A DNA stretch of 64,000 bases from Larix kaempferi (taxonomy: Eukaryota > Streptophyta > Pinopsida > Pinales > Pinaceae), in contig BSBM01001387.1 in the NCBI GenBank assembly GCA_027924585.1, positions 1,984,001 through 2,048,000 on the forward strand, written 5' to 3'. Below, one piece after another: positions 46,316-59,600 of this stretch. Under the pieces are notes generated by a model. The model had not been told where the DNA came from, did no database searches, and was given only the letters and a program-made list of their open reading frames with translations. Made by a program: the position numbers and the translations under genes. Each line of letters begins with the position of its first letter. Positions within the stretch are counted from its first letter, which is position 1.

Positions 46316-49201
46316 ATGGCAAAACACGTCAAAAGAAGAAATGACGAGAGAATGGCAGAAGAAGGATGGAAAACACAGAGAAAGAAGTCTGACGCACAAC
46401 CATTGATATTATAGGCACCAACAAGAACATTGACGGTTTATAGAAGAAAATCTAGCATGGCAGAAGCATTGGAGCTCGGACCGACCAAACCTAATTAGAG
46501 AAGCTCGTTGACATAACACAACGAATGAGGTGTCGCAGCGCCATGATGAAAAAGCAATAAAGGCTAAAGATACCTGCGACGCGAAAAGTAATGCATCTGA
46601 CGAAGTGCCGATATTCGACCAGTCTAATTTAATATCCCTATCAAATCAACCATTAATACAGGCCTCTACGTCTCATTCACCCGTGCCGAGTAACTCCATC
46701 ATAAATCCGGAACTCAAGGATTCTTGGTTACTCTTTTGCCGAGAACTTGAACTCCAAGAAACAAAATTCCCTGACTCCACTGAAGCCAATTTCACAATCT
46801 TGAACCCTGAATCCACCATGACTCCAAGAAAAACTTTAACAGCTAGCAAAGATGCCGCAACGAGAGTTAGAGAACTGGAGAAAGAACAAACACCACTGGA
46901 AACTAGACTCCAATTGATTTGGAATGCAAAGGCATCAGAACCCACCTGCAAGAAAGCATGGATGAACGTTGAAGATTGGGGGAAGGAGTCAAATGGTCAC
47001 TGGAGACAGGAAGCACGACGTTTGCAGATAGCCACAATTCTGCATTACCTGAAAGCACCTTTATTGGATAATTTTGGAGGATTGAAAGAAGTCATTGCAC
47101 AATTCATCGTTAGCAACAAGTTCAGGTGCAGACTTGATTGATGAGTTTGTTGATTCTCCTGCTGGAAAGAATTCACGAGGTATAGTCGTGAGCGAGATTG
47201 TTTTTGGCAATTACAAAACCGCCGCCAAGATTGTGTCACATGCACTTTCACGGACAGGCAGGGGATCAGACTTGAAGACCGAAATGCTGGAAGCTGTCAA
47301 GAATATGTCTATGAACGACAAGGTATACAACTGGGCAGATTACCTGGCCGACATTCTCAAATATACATGCCATAATTTACAGGAGGAGGGAGCTACCATC
47401 CACTACCCATCTATACTTATTTGGATTTCTATGACCCACCTTCTATCGAAAGGAAACAAGGATTTTTCCAAAGACCGACTCATCCTTATGGAAAATTTCC
47501 GCTGCTTTGCACTGGGAGCAAGCCGATATGGACCTACAACAGTCAAACTTTGGCTTGAAGCATGGTTTATTGACCTTAAAGCAATAGAAACAAGATGGAG
47601 GGTACCACAGAACGTCCGTCGAAGCCTTCCCTTGACAGCACACATCCAACTATCTTTGGATGACATAGCAGTATGGTACATGGAAGGAGCAGCAGGTCCA
47701 GTAGAGCGGCTCGACTATTACCCTTCAGTAAGCGAAATCTTCATAGAGTTAAGCCACCAATCTAACGAAGTATTACCCATCCTGGCACAAGCAAGGAAAA
47801 CCAATTTCAAATATGTTGAGCCTCTATCTGATATGGAACAAGAAGAAGCATATGAAAGTCGGTTGTACATGAACACTTTCAACTATCAACCCGAGTCGAC
47901 ACCTATCCCTAAGGTGTTAGCACTTACCCAGACTCCGCACAAAGAATCAGCAGAGGCTAGAGAGCAGTTGAACAACGACACGGAGTCCAACAATCTAGAA
48001 CATCTTTTGACAGACGATAATATCCAGAAGGTAGTAGCTAAAATTGTCACAGCCCGACAGAACCGAGTAATATTGACCAAGGGAAAGGGAAAAGATAAGT
48101 AACATTTCAAGAATCATCGGTAGCAGATGGGATCGAGCTATATGACGCTACTACCCAAATCCTGAAGATGCATCCAAGAACAAACTTCCAGTCGAAGATC
48201 AATTCAGAAAATTCTTAGAAACAGATAAGTATCCATCTTCCCAAATTATTGTTAAAAAACCCAAAATTTCAGTCGAACCTGATATCGACCTAACTATCCA
48301 GTCCCCTCCCCATTCCCCAGCTGCAGTAGAAGAAGAAAGCAGTCTATTAGCATTACCTACTCCTCCTATCAGAATAGACACCGCTTTGAATACATTCATT
48401 GTAAACATTCCGATATTTTGTCCCAACAGGCGTGACATGGTCATCCAAAAACCAGTTTTTTCCTCTTTGTCTACTGTCCCAGTTAATTTAGCTCCCCCCG
48501 ACACCATTCAAACCGAAAGTTTACCTTTGCCATCATCCATTCCAGAAATTGTCGGTCACATGAAAACTCATCTTATCAGAAATCTTGACCCATCAGATCT
48601 AGTATATGCACAACAAACAGGTGTCTATACCCCTCTTCTAGTCAATTCACCTCCACAACAAATGAATCCATCTCAAGCAAATACCGTTCGAAAGTAAAAT
48701 CCCCAAGTTATCAATACCCAGGTCGAGTCCACAATCAAATCTAGTCTAGTTAGTTTGGATCCGCTCAACAGTACCATTTCATCGAGTCCAATTCCAACAT
48801 CCGTCGACCTACCATCACTCCTGGTAAACCAGTTGAGTTCCCCTGTCGACGGAACCAAGTCTAGTCCACTTACACAACAACACAACAAAGAAGAAACCAC
48901 GAGAGAAGCAGATAAATCCACTTCTACTCTAACCAAGGAAGCAGTTGCAACTCACGAAACTGCAATAGACATGACAAGACCATCAAAGCACACAAATACT
49001 CCAGATATCAGTACAAGCAATATAGAAATCTCCAGCACACCAACAACAAATCCCCCAATTGCTGAAGTAGCAAAACATGAAAGTACAATCATCACAACAG
49101 CAGTACCCAGTACACAAAGTCAAGAAAAACAGGTTGTTTTCAGCACACAAGCAGTCATCAACAGGAACCCAGCAACAGAAGGAAAAGATAAGGACCCATA
49201 A
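46316..49201 (+). pseudogene. Downstream ORF (ORF3) of the large gypsy element
   Basis: After pol comes a second long coding region in pieces: ATG 46316 (MAKHVKRRNDERMAEEGWKT) with stops; 46530-47141 (203 codons, SWLLFCRELELQETKF, RVRELEKEQTPLETRLQLIW); after a frameshift 47095-48102 (335 codons, IVVSEIVFGNYKTAAKIVSH, KVYNWADYLADILKYTCHNL, SILIWISMTHLLSK, PTTVKLWLEAWFIDLKAIET). It then continues in another frame through 48386-48697 and 48755-49201, a Pro/Ser/Thr-rich low-complexity tail. I see no signal peptide or transmembrane segment of an envelope protein. The helical middle part matches nothing I recognise. It uses the same GTCGA-rich wording as gag-pol, so I assign it to the same element. 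It ends exactly where the satellite begins. Confidence 0.6.
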
Positions 49202-52200
49202 TCGAGTTTCGGGTTTGACCAACTTCTCGGAATTGAAATTTGAGAATAGATTTGGATTTCCCATTGGTAGACATGCGGGAATGCCAATTTTTGTTACGTT
49301 ACCAGCTATTTTCTCACCCTTTAAGACTAAGTCTAGCGAAAACACACGGTCGAGTTTTGGGTTTGACAAACTTCTCAGAATTGAAATTTGAGAATAGATT
49401 TGGATTTCCCATTGGTAGACAAGCGCGCACGTGAATTTTCGTGACGTTTCGAGCTATTTTCTCCCCCTTTAAGCCCAAGTCTAGCGAAAACGCACGGTCG
49501 AGTTTCGATTTTGACCCACTTCTCGGAATATAAAATTGAGCTTAGATTTGGATGTCCCATTGGTAGACAAAAGCGCACACCAACTTTTGTTACGTTACCA
49601 GCTATTTTCTCACCCTTTAAGCCCAAGTCTAGCGAAAACACACGGTCGAGTTTCGGGTTTGACCAACTTCTCGGAATTGAAATTTGAGAATAGTTTTGGA
49701 CTTCCCATTGGTAGACAAGTGCGCACGCCAACTTTCGTGACATTCCGAGCTATTTTTTTCCCCCTTAATCCCATGTCTAATGAAAACGCATGATTGAGTT
49801 TTGACTTTGACAAACTTCTCGGAATTTAAAATTGAGCATAGATTTGGATATCCCATTGGTAGACAAGTGTGCACACCAACTTTCGTTACGTTACGAGCTA
49901 TTTTCTCACCCTTTAAGCCCAAGTTTAGCGAAAACACACGTTCGCGTTTCGGCTTTGACGAACTTCTCGGGATTGAATTTTGACAATAGATTTGGATGTC
50001 CCGTTGGTAGATAAGCGTGCATGCCAACTTTTGTGACTTTCCAAGCTATATACGCCCCCTTTAAGTCCATGTCTAGCGAAAACGCACAGTCGAGTTATGG
50101 GTTTGACCAACTTCTCAGAATTGAAATTTGAGAATAGATTTGGATTTCCCATTGGTAGACAAGCGCGCATGTCAATGTTCGTGACGTTCCGAGCTATTTT
50201 CTCCCCCTTTAAGCCCAAGTCTAGCGAAAACGCATGGTCGAGTTTTGACTTTGACCCACTTCTCGGAATTGAAAATTTGCTTAGATTTGGATGTCCCATT
50301 GGTAGAAAAAAGTGCACACCAACTTTTGTTCCGGACACACGCCAAATTTCATGACGTTCCAAGCTATTTTCTCCCCCTTTAAGCCCAAGTCTAGCGAAAA
50401 TGCACGGTCACGTTCTGGATTTGACCTACTTCTCGGAATTGAAATTTGAGAATAATTTTGGATGCCCCATTGGTAGACAATCGTGCACAACTACTTTTGT
50501 GATGTTCCAAGCTATTTTGTCACCCTTTAAGCCCAACTCTAGCGAAAACGCATGGTCGAGTTTCGACGTTGACCCACTTCTCAGAATTGAAAATTAAGCA
50601 TAGATTTGGATGTCCCATTGGTAGACAATCGTGCACACCAACGTTTGTTACATTACCAGCTATTTTCTGACCCTTTAAGCCCAAGTCTAGCGAAAACACA
50701 CGGTCGAGTTTCGGCTTTGACCAACTTCTCGGAATTGAAATTTGAGAATAGATTTGGATTTCCCATTGGTAGAGAAGTGTGCACACCAACTTTCATGACA
50801 TTCCGAGCTATATACGTTCCCTTTAAGTCCATGTCTAGCGAAAACGCACAGTCGAGTTCTAGGTTTGACCAACTTCTCAGAATTGAAATTTGAGAATAGA
50901 TTTGGATTTCCCATTAGTAGACAAGCGCGCACGTCAATTTTCGTGAAGTTTCGAGCTATTTTCTCCCCATTTAATCCCAACACTAGAAAAAACGCACGGT
51001 CGAGTTTTGACTTTGACCCACTTCTCGGAATAGAAAATTGAGCTTAGATTTGGATGTCCCATCCGTAGACAAAAGCGCACACCAACTTTTGTTACGTTAC
51101 CAGCTATTTTCTCACCCTTTAAGCCCAAGTCTAGTGAAAACACACGATCGAGTTTCGGCTTTGACCAACTTCTCGGATTTGAAATTTGAGAATAGATTTG
51201 GATTTTCCATTGGTAGACATGCGGGCACACCAACTTTTGTGACGTTCCGGGCTATTGTGTCCCCCTTTAAGCCCAAGTTTAGCGAAAACGCATGGACGAA
51301 TTTTGGGTTTGACAAACTTCTCGAAATTGAAAGTTGAGAATAGATTTGGATTTCCCATTGGTAGACAAGCACGCACGCCAACTTTCATGACGTTCCAAGC
51401 TATTTTCTCCCTCTTTAAGCCCAAGTCTAGTGAAAATGCACGGTCACATTTCGGGTTTGACCTACTTCTCGGAATTGAAATTTGAGAATAATTTTGGATG
51501 CCCCATTGAAGCGCATATGCCTACTTTTGTGATGTTCCAAGCTATTTTGTCACCTTTTAAGCCCAACTCTAGCGAAAATGCACGATCGAGGTTCGAGTTT
51601 GACCAACTTCTCGGAATTGAAATTTGAGAATAGATTTGGATTTCCCATTGGTAGACAAGTGTCCACGCCAACATTCGTGACGTTCTAAGCCATTTTATCC
51701 CCCTTTAAGCTCAAGTCTAGAGAAAATGCACGGTCGAGTTTGGAATTTGACCCACTTTTCGGAATTGAAAATTGAACTTAGATTTGGATGTCCCATTGGT
51801 ATACAAGCGCGCACACCAACTTTTGTTACGTTACTAGCTATTTTCTCACCCTTTAATCCCAAGTCTAGCGAAAACACACGGTTGAGTTTCGGGTTTGACC
51901 AACTTATCGGAATTGAAATTTGAGAATAGATTTGGATTTCCCATTGGTAGACATGCAGGCACGCCAACTTTCATGACGTTCGGGGCTATTTTGTCCCATT
52001 TAAGCCCAAGTCTAGAGAAAACGCACGGTCGAATTTTGGGTTTGACCAACTTCTCGGAATTGAAAGTTGAGCATAGATTTGGATGTCCCATTTGTAGACA
52101 ATCATGCACACCAACGTTTGTTACGCTACCAGCTATTTTCTGACCCTTTAAGCCCAAGTCTAGCGAAAACACACGGTCGAGTTTCGGCTTTGACCAACTT

Positions 52201-53882
52201 CTCGGAATTGAAATTTGAGAATAGATTTGGATTTCCCATTGGTAGAGAAGTGTGCACACCAACTTTCGTGACATTCCGAGCTATATACGTTCCCTTTAAG
52301 TCCATGTCTAGTGAAAACGCATAGTCGAGTTCTAGGTTTGACCAACTTCTCAGAATTGAAATTTGAGAATAGATTTGGATTTCCCATTAGTAGACAAGCG
52401 CGCACGTCAATTTTCGTGAAGTTCCGAGCTATTTTCTCCCTATTTAATTTCAACAGTAGAAAAAATGCACGGTCGAGTTTTGACTTTGACCCACTTCTTG
52501 GAATAGAAAATTGAGCTTAGATTTGGATGTCCCATTCGTAGACAAAAGCGCACACCAACTTTTGTTACGTTACCAGCTATTTTCTCACCCTTTAAGCCCA
52601 AGTCTAGCGAAAACACACGGTCGAGTTTCGGATTTGACCAACTTCTCGGATTTGAAATTTGAGAATAGATTTGGATTTTCCATTGGTAGAGATGCGGGCA
52701 CACCAACTTTTGTGACGTTCCGGGCTATTTTGTCCCCCTTTAAGCCCAAGTTTAGCGAAAACGCATGGACGAATTTTGGGTTTGACCAACTTCTCGAAAT
52801 TGAAAGTTGAGAATAGATTTGGATTTCCCATTGGTAGACAAGCACGCACGCCAACTTTCATGACGTTCCAAGCTATTTTCTCCCTCTTTAAGCCCAAGTC
52901 TAGTGAAAATGCACGGTCACGTTTTGGGTTTGACCTACTTCTCGGAATTGAAATTTGAGAATAATTTTGGATGCCCCATTGAAGCGCATATGCCTACTTT
53001 TGTGATGTTCTAAGCTATTTTGTCACCTTTTAAGCCCAACTCTAGCGAAAACGCACGATCGAGGTTCGAGTTTGACCAACTTCTCGGAATTGAAATTTGA
53101 GAATAGATTTGGATTTCCCATTGGTAGACAAGTGTCCACGCCAACATTCGTGACGTTCTGAGCCATTTTATCCCCCTTTAAGCTCAAGTCTAGCGAAAAT
53201 GCACAGTCGAGTTTGGACATTGACCCACTTTTCGGAATTGAAAATTGAACTTAGATTTGGATGTCCCATTGGTAGACAAGCGCGCACACCAACTTTTGTT
53301 ATGTTACTAGCTATTTTCTCACCCTTTAATCCCAAGTCTAGCGAAAACACGTGATTAAGTTTCGGGTTTGACCAACTTCTCAGAATTGAAATTTGAGAAT
53401 AGATTTGGATTTCCCATTGGTAGACATGCAGGCACGCCAACTTTCATGACGTTCGGGGCTATTTTGTCCCATTTAAGCCCAAGTCTAGAGAAAACGCACA
53501 GTCGAATTTCGGGTTTGACCAACTTCTCGGAATTGAAAGTTGAGAATAGATTTGGATTTCCCATTGGTAGAAAAGCACGTACGCCAACTTTCATGTCATT
53601 CCAAGCTATTTTCTCCCCTTTTAAGCCCAAGTTTAGCGAAAATGCTCGGCCCGCGTTTCGGATTTGACCTACTTCTCTAAATTGAAATTTGAGAATAATT
53701 TTGGATGCCCCATTGAAGCGCGTATGCCTACTTTTGTGATGTTCGAAGCTATTTTGTCACCCTTTAAGCCCAACTCTAGCGAAAACGCACGATTGAGGTT
53801 TTGGGCTATTTTCTCCCCCTTTCAGCCCACATATAGCGAAAACGCACGGTCGAGTTTTGGCTTTGACAAAATTCTCATAATT
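49202..53882. repeat. 148-bp satellite array with a 1473-bp higher-order repeat
   Basis: About 31-32 head-to-tail monomers. The start word TCGAGTTT recurs at 49203, 49351, 49499 and 49647, a 148-bp period. A typical monomer reads GGTCGAGTTTCGGGTTTGAC, then AATTGAAATTTGAGAATAGA, CCCATTGGTAGACAAG and AAGCCCAAGTCTAGCGAAAA. Marked variants recur at a fixed 1473-bp distance (51201/52674 and 51511/52984), so a ten-monomer higher-order unit occupies about 50560-53500. The many overlapping frames of 60-145 codons on both strands are periodic artefacts. The Tekay LTR at 53883 cuts the right end. Confidence 0.95.
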
Positions 53883-56602
53883 TGTAGTGCTCGGGAACTA
53901 AGTAAAAATTTCAGAGTAAATTTTCTACGTATTAACTTTATCAAGTGTATGGAAGTAAATTTCTAACAATTACTATGTGCCTAAATGATATTTAGTGTAC
54001 TGTCGTGTTTTCCATCAACCTTACATTCGTAATTTAAAATAAACAAACATATCATTATTTTCTTTTCAACAATCATGTTCCAGCATAAGAATATGTTTCA
54101 CAACTTAGTAAATCAGTAAATAGCAAGTTATGCATGTTTACAGTAAGATTTAGCATAATAATCAAATAACATAAATAACAAGGAAATTACCTGATGCTGA
54201 TGCTAACCGTAGGTTGTATCAGGTTGTATAACCTCTTAGACAGCCAAACTGAAGTGTCCACCCTACCGACCAGCTATTATCTTGTTGGCCCTTGGAACTC
54301 AAAAGATTTCCAAGCCCCCGAGCCCACAATCTGATAATCCCGAGAGCAGTGTTTTCTTCTGTTCTCAAAACCTTTCTGTTCTCCAAACTTCTTTCTTCCC
54401 CAAACCAAAAAAAAGCCTCTCCCAACCTTCAACCTTCTCCCCCTCTATATACATGTCCATCCTCGAGAAGACCTTGGGCTTACTCCACCGCCCCAAACTC
54501 CCCCTCTCGAGCCCCTCCAACATTTACTCCTTTCCCTAGTTCATTCATCCACGTCTCATTATAAAATGTATAATTAATTACTCTCATGGAAAATTTATTT
54601 GGTTTTGGATTGACGGTCGTAAGTATTTATTACGGTGGGAATTATCACCCAAAGGTTATCCATTCGGGACAAGGTCTATTAATTACAAGTCTTTTCACTA
54701 AACCTTGTATTTATTGTTATTAAGGTATTTAATAAAATATTATATAAATATTTGACCCCTTTCCACTTGGACATGGCGTGTCTTAAGGGTCTACCTTATC
54801 TGTCGAGATCACTTATCTTGAGATTTAAATTCTACGATTCATATTGAATAATTAAATAGTAATAACCCATTTTCCGTCACATCACGTTCATTCCAAAATT
54901 GTTATCCTATTATGTCTAATTTTAGAAATGTAAAATAATCACATTCTAATTATTCATTAATCAATATTTACATTTTATCTATTTTGCAATTGTTATGACA
55001 TGGGTGTAATATTTAAAATAAATTTTAAGTAATAATATTAATTAAATCCCCATAAGGTAATAATAATGGTGAATTTAATAAAGATGTATTTTACATCATT
55101 TGTTTATCACATGAGTACCCTAACATCTATATAGTATCGTCGTTCTTCTAAACAAATCACCCTTAAGTGCTTAAATAACCTTGCTAATTAATTAGACAGT
55201 ACCATTACCTTATTTACAACAATTCTCGGACGACAATGTTAACTGATGACACTTGTCTCAATTGTATATCACAATGTTTACCAACGAGTAATGCATAGCT
55301 TAATTGACTTGTTTTACACATCTTAGATAACTTTATATCCATTATCTGAATTCAGTCAATGCATGATTAACTTAATTACTTATGACAACTTATACATGTA
55401 TTCAATATGTTAAGTGTTTGTATATCGATACTAGTGTACATGTGCAAGGTGTGCATGCGTGGCCAGCGTATGCACAGATCATAAATGTACTATAGACAAA
55501 CCCCATCCCGCCTATGCATACCTACTAACTAATAGTAGTATTTACCCCCATGTAGAAGAACAACATAATATATATAGTACAATTACTTCAACATTCTCAG
55601 TTATTTAACAGTTAGTTCTTTTCGATTTCACATCATTATCTTTATCTTTATATTAGTTTAATCAATCATGTACAAGGAAGGGTGCCTACTACCACTAACT
55701 CGGAATCAAGGAATACAAAACCCCCAACAGTACTAACTAACACATCCTCCCATCATAACCTACGTCCAGCATCCTCCCTATCCTTCCTCTGCTAGTACAA
55801 CAGTGGATGTCGGACTCACCGATCTGACCACATAGAACTTGAGAGCGATAGCGTCGGCTGAAAAGCGGACCTATCCTCCCCTAGCAGGCATCCGACCATC
55901 GTCATCACAACAAAATGGGGAGCGTGTCTCAGCACGGCCCTCCCACGACCTCGGGTTTCATCGAAACATAGGGTGGGAAACACATCCATCCCTCTCAACA
56001 TACTGGGCCTACGCCCTTATCAACTCATACTTTACTGCTATCGGGATTATCAGTTTGTGTTATCGTATCCTCATTTTGGCTGCTAAGGTTTGCTGTATGA
56101 ACATGTTTTTCCTTTCCATTATATATCAGATCAAGTAACTGGCTATCCCATAGACCCTGTGTCCTGTAGGTTAGTATTTTGCAAAATACAAATTTATAGA
56201 AAGCATTTCCCATTGATCGCCAATTGATCCATGTTATCAAAAATCATTTTATTGCATGTTACCTTTTTAGCTCATCATAGATGCGTATGACATATAACAC
56301 TTCAATAATTCATATAAGAAGATGGTATCCACGTGCCGAATCATATATTTCACATTTCATCAATGAAAACATATAAACATATACTGTAATCGTAAAATAA
56401 AGAAATCATATGATAATCATGACATCATAACTGCATAACATAGTAACATCATAATCATGGTGGAATCATAAGACAGAGTAACATCATATAATGAGGTCCA
56501 ATATAGTTTACTCAGTCGAGCTGAGTTCAACAGAATATATAATAAATAAAGTATGGTGTGTCTAACTAATAAATATGCCGAATCAAAAATATGGGCATTA
56601 CA
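53883..56602 (-). repeat. 3' LTR of the Tekay-like element
   Basis: About 2720 bp with near-matching inverted ends: TGTAGTGCTC at 53883 and the complement of TGTAATGCCC ending at 56602. Minus-strand TATATAGA at 54444-54451 would give a U3 of about 2.1 kb and an R-U5 of about 0.56 kb. Short frames inside (54282-54564, 55839-56138) show no gene signal. Confidence 0.65.
54444..54451 (-). promoter_or_regulatory. TATA box in the Tekay LTR
   Basis: Minus strand ATGTATATAGAGGGGG, placed as expected for the LTR promoter. Confidence 0.5.
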
Positions 56603-56616
56603 TACACCCACCCTTC
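56603..56616 (-). promoter_or_regulatory. Polypurine tract of the Tekay-like element
   Basis: Minus strand GAAGGGTGGGTGTA immediately before TGTAATGCCC, as in Tekay-type elements. Confidence 0.65.
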
Positions 56617-56641
56617 GGGAAACTTCGTCCCGAAGTTATGG

Positions 56642-59600
56642 TCAAAATAGTGAGGGAAAATATCGACGCATGGTCTCTACATCCTCCCAGGTAGCAGACC
56701 CTGGGCTATACTTGTCCCATTGGACCTTAACTTGGTCCACATGGCGACTACGGAGCTGTCGAACCCTACGATCAAGTATACGTAATGGTTCGACCCTGAA
56801 GGTGCCCTCGTCCGAGACCTGCAATTCCTTCCAATGAATTTTGTGAGTTTCATCAGCTATGTAATGTCGTAATACAGAAACATGAAATACATTATGAGTT
56901 TTATGCAAGTGGGGTGGCAGCGCAAGACGATAAGCAACTGGTCCGATTTTCTCAAGAATCTCAAATGGACCTATAAAGCGAGGTGACAGCTTGGTACCCT
57001 TCCCAAACCGAATGGTACTTTTATTTGGTCTGATGCGAATGAATACATGATCCCCTACTTCATAAGTTCTATCTGATCTGTGTGCATCAACGTAACTCTT
57101 TTGCCTATCCTGTGCTTCCTTCAGCCGCTGCCTAATCTGTAACACTTGCTCCTCCATTTCCTGAATCAATTCAGGCCCAATTAAAACTCGATCCTCTAAC
57201 CTGTCCCAACTGAGTGGTGTCCTGCACGGTCTCCCATACAATGCCTGATATAGCGGCATACCAATGGAGCTATGATGACTATTGTTGTATGCAAACTCCA
57301 CTAAAGGAAGATATTTCTCCCACTGGGTCTGTTGATCCATAACATACATCCTAAGCATGTCCTCCATCACTTGATTCACCCTCTCTGTCTGTCCATCTGT
57401 CTCAGGGTGATAAGCTGAGCTTAAGTTCAACTGTGTCCCTAATGCTGACTGCATGCTTGTCCAAAATCTGGAGGTGAACTTAGGGTCTCTGTCAGAGATT
57501 ATCTTTTTAGGAACTCCATGAAGACGTACAATCTCATTTATGAATACCCTTGCCACATCTGTCACATCATAGGTGTCTTTGACGGGAATGAAGTGAGCAC
57601 TTTTGGTCAGTTTGTCGACTACCACCAAAATAGCATTATGTCTCAGAGATGTGAGTGGTAATCCTACAACGAAGTCCATGGAAATGACTTCCCATTTAGT
57701 CATAGGAATATCATGCGGTTGTAGGAGATCAGCCGGGTGACGATGATCTGCCTTAACTTGTTGACACTCAAGGCACTTCGAAACAAAATCCACTACATCC
57801 ATCTTCATACCTGGCCAAAAGAAGAGTTGCTTCATGTCAGCATACATCTTCTTCACCCCTGGGTGCGCACAATAATGTGATCTATGGGCCTCTCTAAGGA
57901 TTGTTTTCCTGATATCACCTTCCTTAGGAACATACATCCTTCCCTGATACCGCAACAATCCATCTTCCTCAAGATGGTACCCATCATTCTTCAATTCTTG
58001 TTCCTTTCCATTCTGAATAGCTGAGGTTACTTTTAGATACCAACTATCGCCCAATAATTGTCCTAGTACCCTCTCCCTCAAGTCAACCTTCAAGGGAATT
58101 AAGGAGAAAAGTCTCGGCCTTCGGCTTAGAGCGTCTGCCACCACATTCTCCTTTCCTTTGATGTAAGAGATACCAAAGTCATATTCACTCATGAACTCAC
58201 TCCATCTCCTTTGCCTAGCATTCAAATCCCTTTGGGTAAAGATGTACTGCAAGCTCTGATGGTCTGTTTTAAGGGTGAAGCTTCTACCAACTAGGTAGTG
58301 CCTCCATAATTTTAGTGCCAACATTACTGTTGCCAATTCTAGATCATGCGTGGCATACTACTCCTCATGAGGTTTCAACTTTCGAGATGCATAAGCTATT
58401 ACCCCACCTTCCTGCATCAACACCGCTCCTAATCCTTGCTTCGAGGCATCGGTGCATACCATGAAATCTTTATCCATGTCTGGTACCCGCAAGATTGGTG
58501 CACTTGTCAACAATCTTTTTAACTCTGTAAAAGCGGCATCGCATTCATCGGTCCATTCATACCGGATTCCCTTGCGTTGCAAGGTGGTAATAGGTTTTGC
58601 AATTTTAGAAAATCCTTCCACAAACCTCTGGTAATAGCCTGCTAACCCCATGAAGCTGCGCACCTCATGAGCATTCCTTGGAATTGGCCAATCTTCAATG
58701 GACTTTACCTTTTATGGGTCTACAGAGATCCCTTCACCTGAGATGATGTGCCCCAAGTAGTGAATCTCTTTTTGGAAGAAGGAACACTTTGATAATTTAC
58801 CATAAAGTTTATGTTCCCTCAGGCATGTCAAGACTAACCGCAAGTGTTCCTCATGCTCCTTCTCATTTTTAGAATAGATAAGAATATCATCTAAGAAGAC
58901 CTGAACAAAGTGGTCCAAGTATTTTCGGAAGACACCATTCATGAGGCTCATGAATACAGCTGGAGCATTGGTCAAACCAAATGGTACCACTACAAACTCG
59001 TAATGACCAAATCGAGTTCGAAAGGCAGTCTTAGGAATGTCGCCTTCCTTGATCCTCAACTGGTGATACCCAGATCGTAAATCAATCTTTGAGAAGACTG
59101 ACGCACCTTTCATTTGATCAAAGAGGTCATCAATTCTTGGTATGGGATACCTGTTCTTCACGGTGGCCTTGTTCAAATCTCTGTAATCTATGCACAGTCG
59201 CAGAGATCCATCCTTCTTCTTAACGAAGATCACTGGTGCTCCCCACGGTGAGATACTAGGTCTAATCAGTCCCAAATCTAGCAATTCTTTTAACTGGATC
59301 TGTAACTCGCGGAGCTCTGGAGTTGTCATTCTATAAGGAGTTTTTGAGATAGGTTTTGCACCAGGTTTTAGTTTGATTGTGAAATCGAGCTCTCTTTCTG
59401 GAGGTAGTCCTGGTAATTCCTTCGGAAAGACATCCTTGAACTCGGAAAGCACTAGGTAAGAATTCAAGGAAGGTCATTTACTATCGCTCACGGCCTCCAC
59501 TACGAACAACTGGCATCCTTGTCTTAGGCACCGCTTAGCTTTCACCATAGAGATGAAACGGAGGGATACCTTCCTCTTCAAGCCTTGGATTTGAATTGTC

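Noticed and set aside
46316-49201. Calling the downstream ORF an envelope gene
   Set aside because: The position fits, but I see no signal peptide, furin-like site or transmembrane helix, so only 'additional ORF' is supportable.
49202-53966. Dozens of 60-145-codon frames on both strands
   Set aside because: They recur with the 148-bp monomer period in shifted frames and differ by monomer variants only; they are satellite artefacts.
53883-54600. Host gene in the Ser/Pro-rich frames at 54282-54564
   Set aside because: They coincide with the R-U5 side of the Tekay LTR on the opposite strand and lack motifs.
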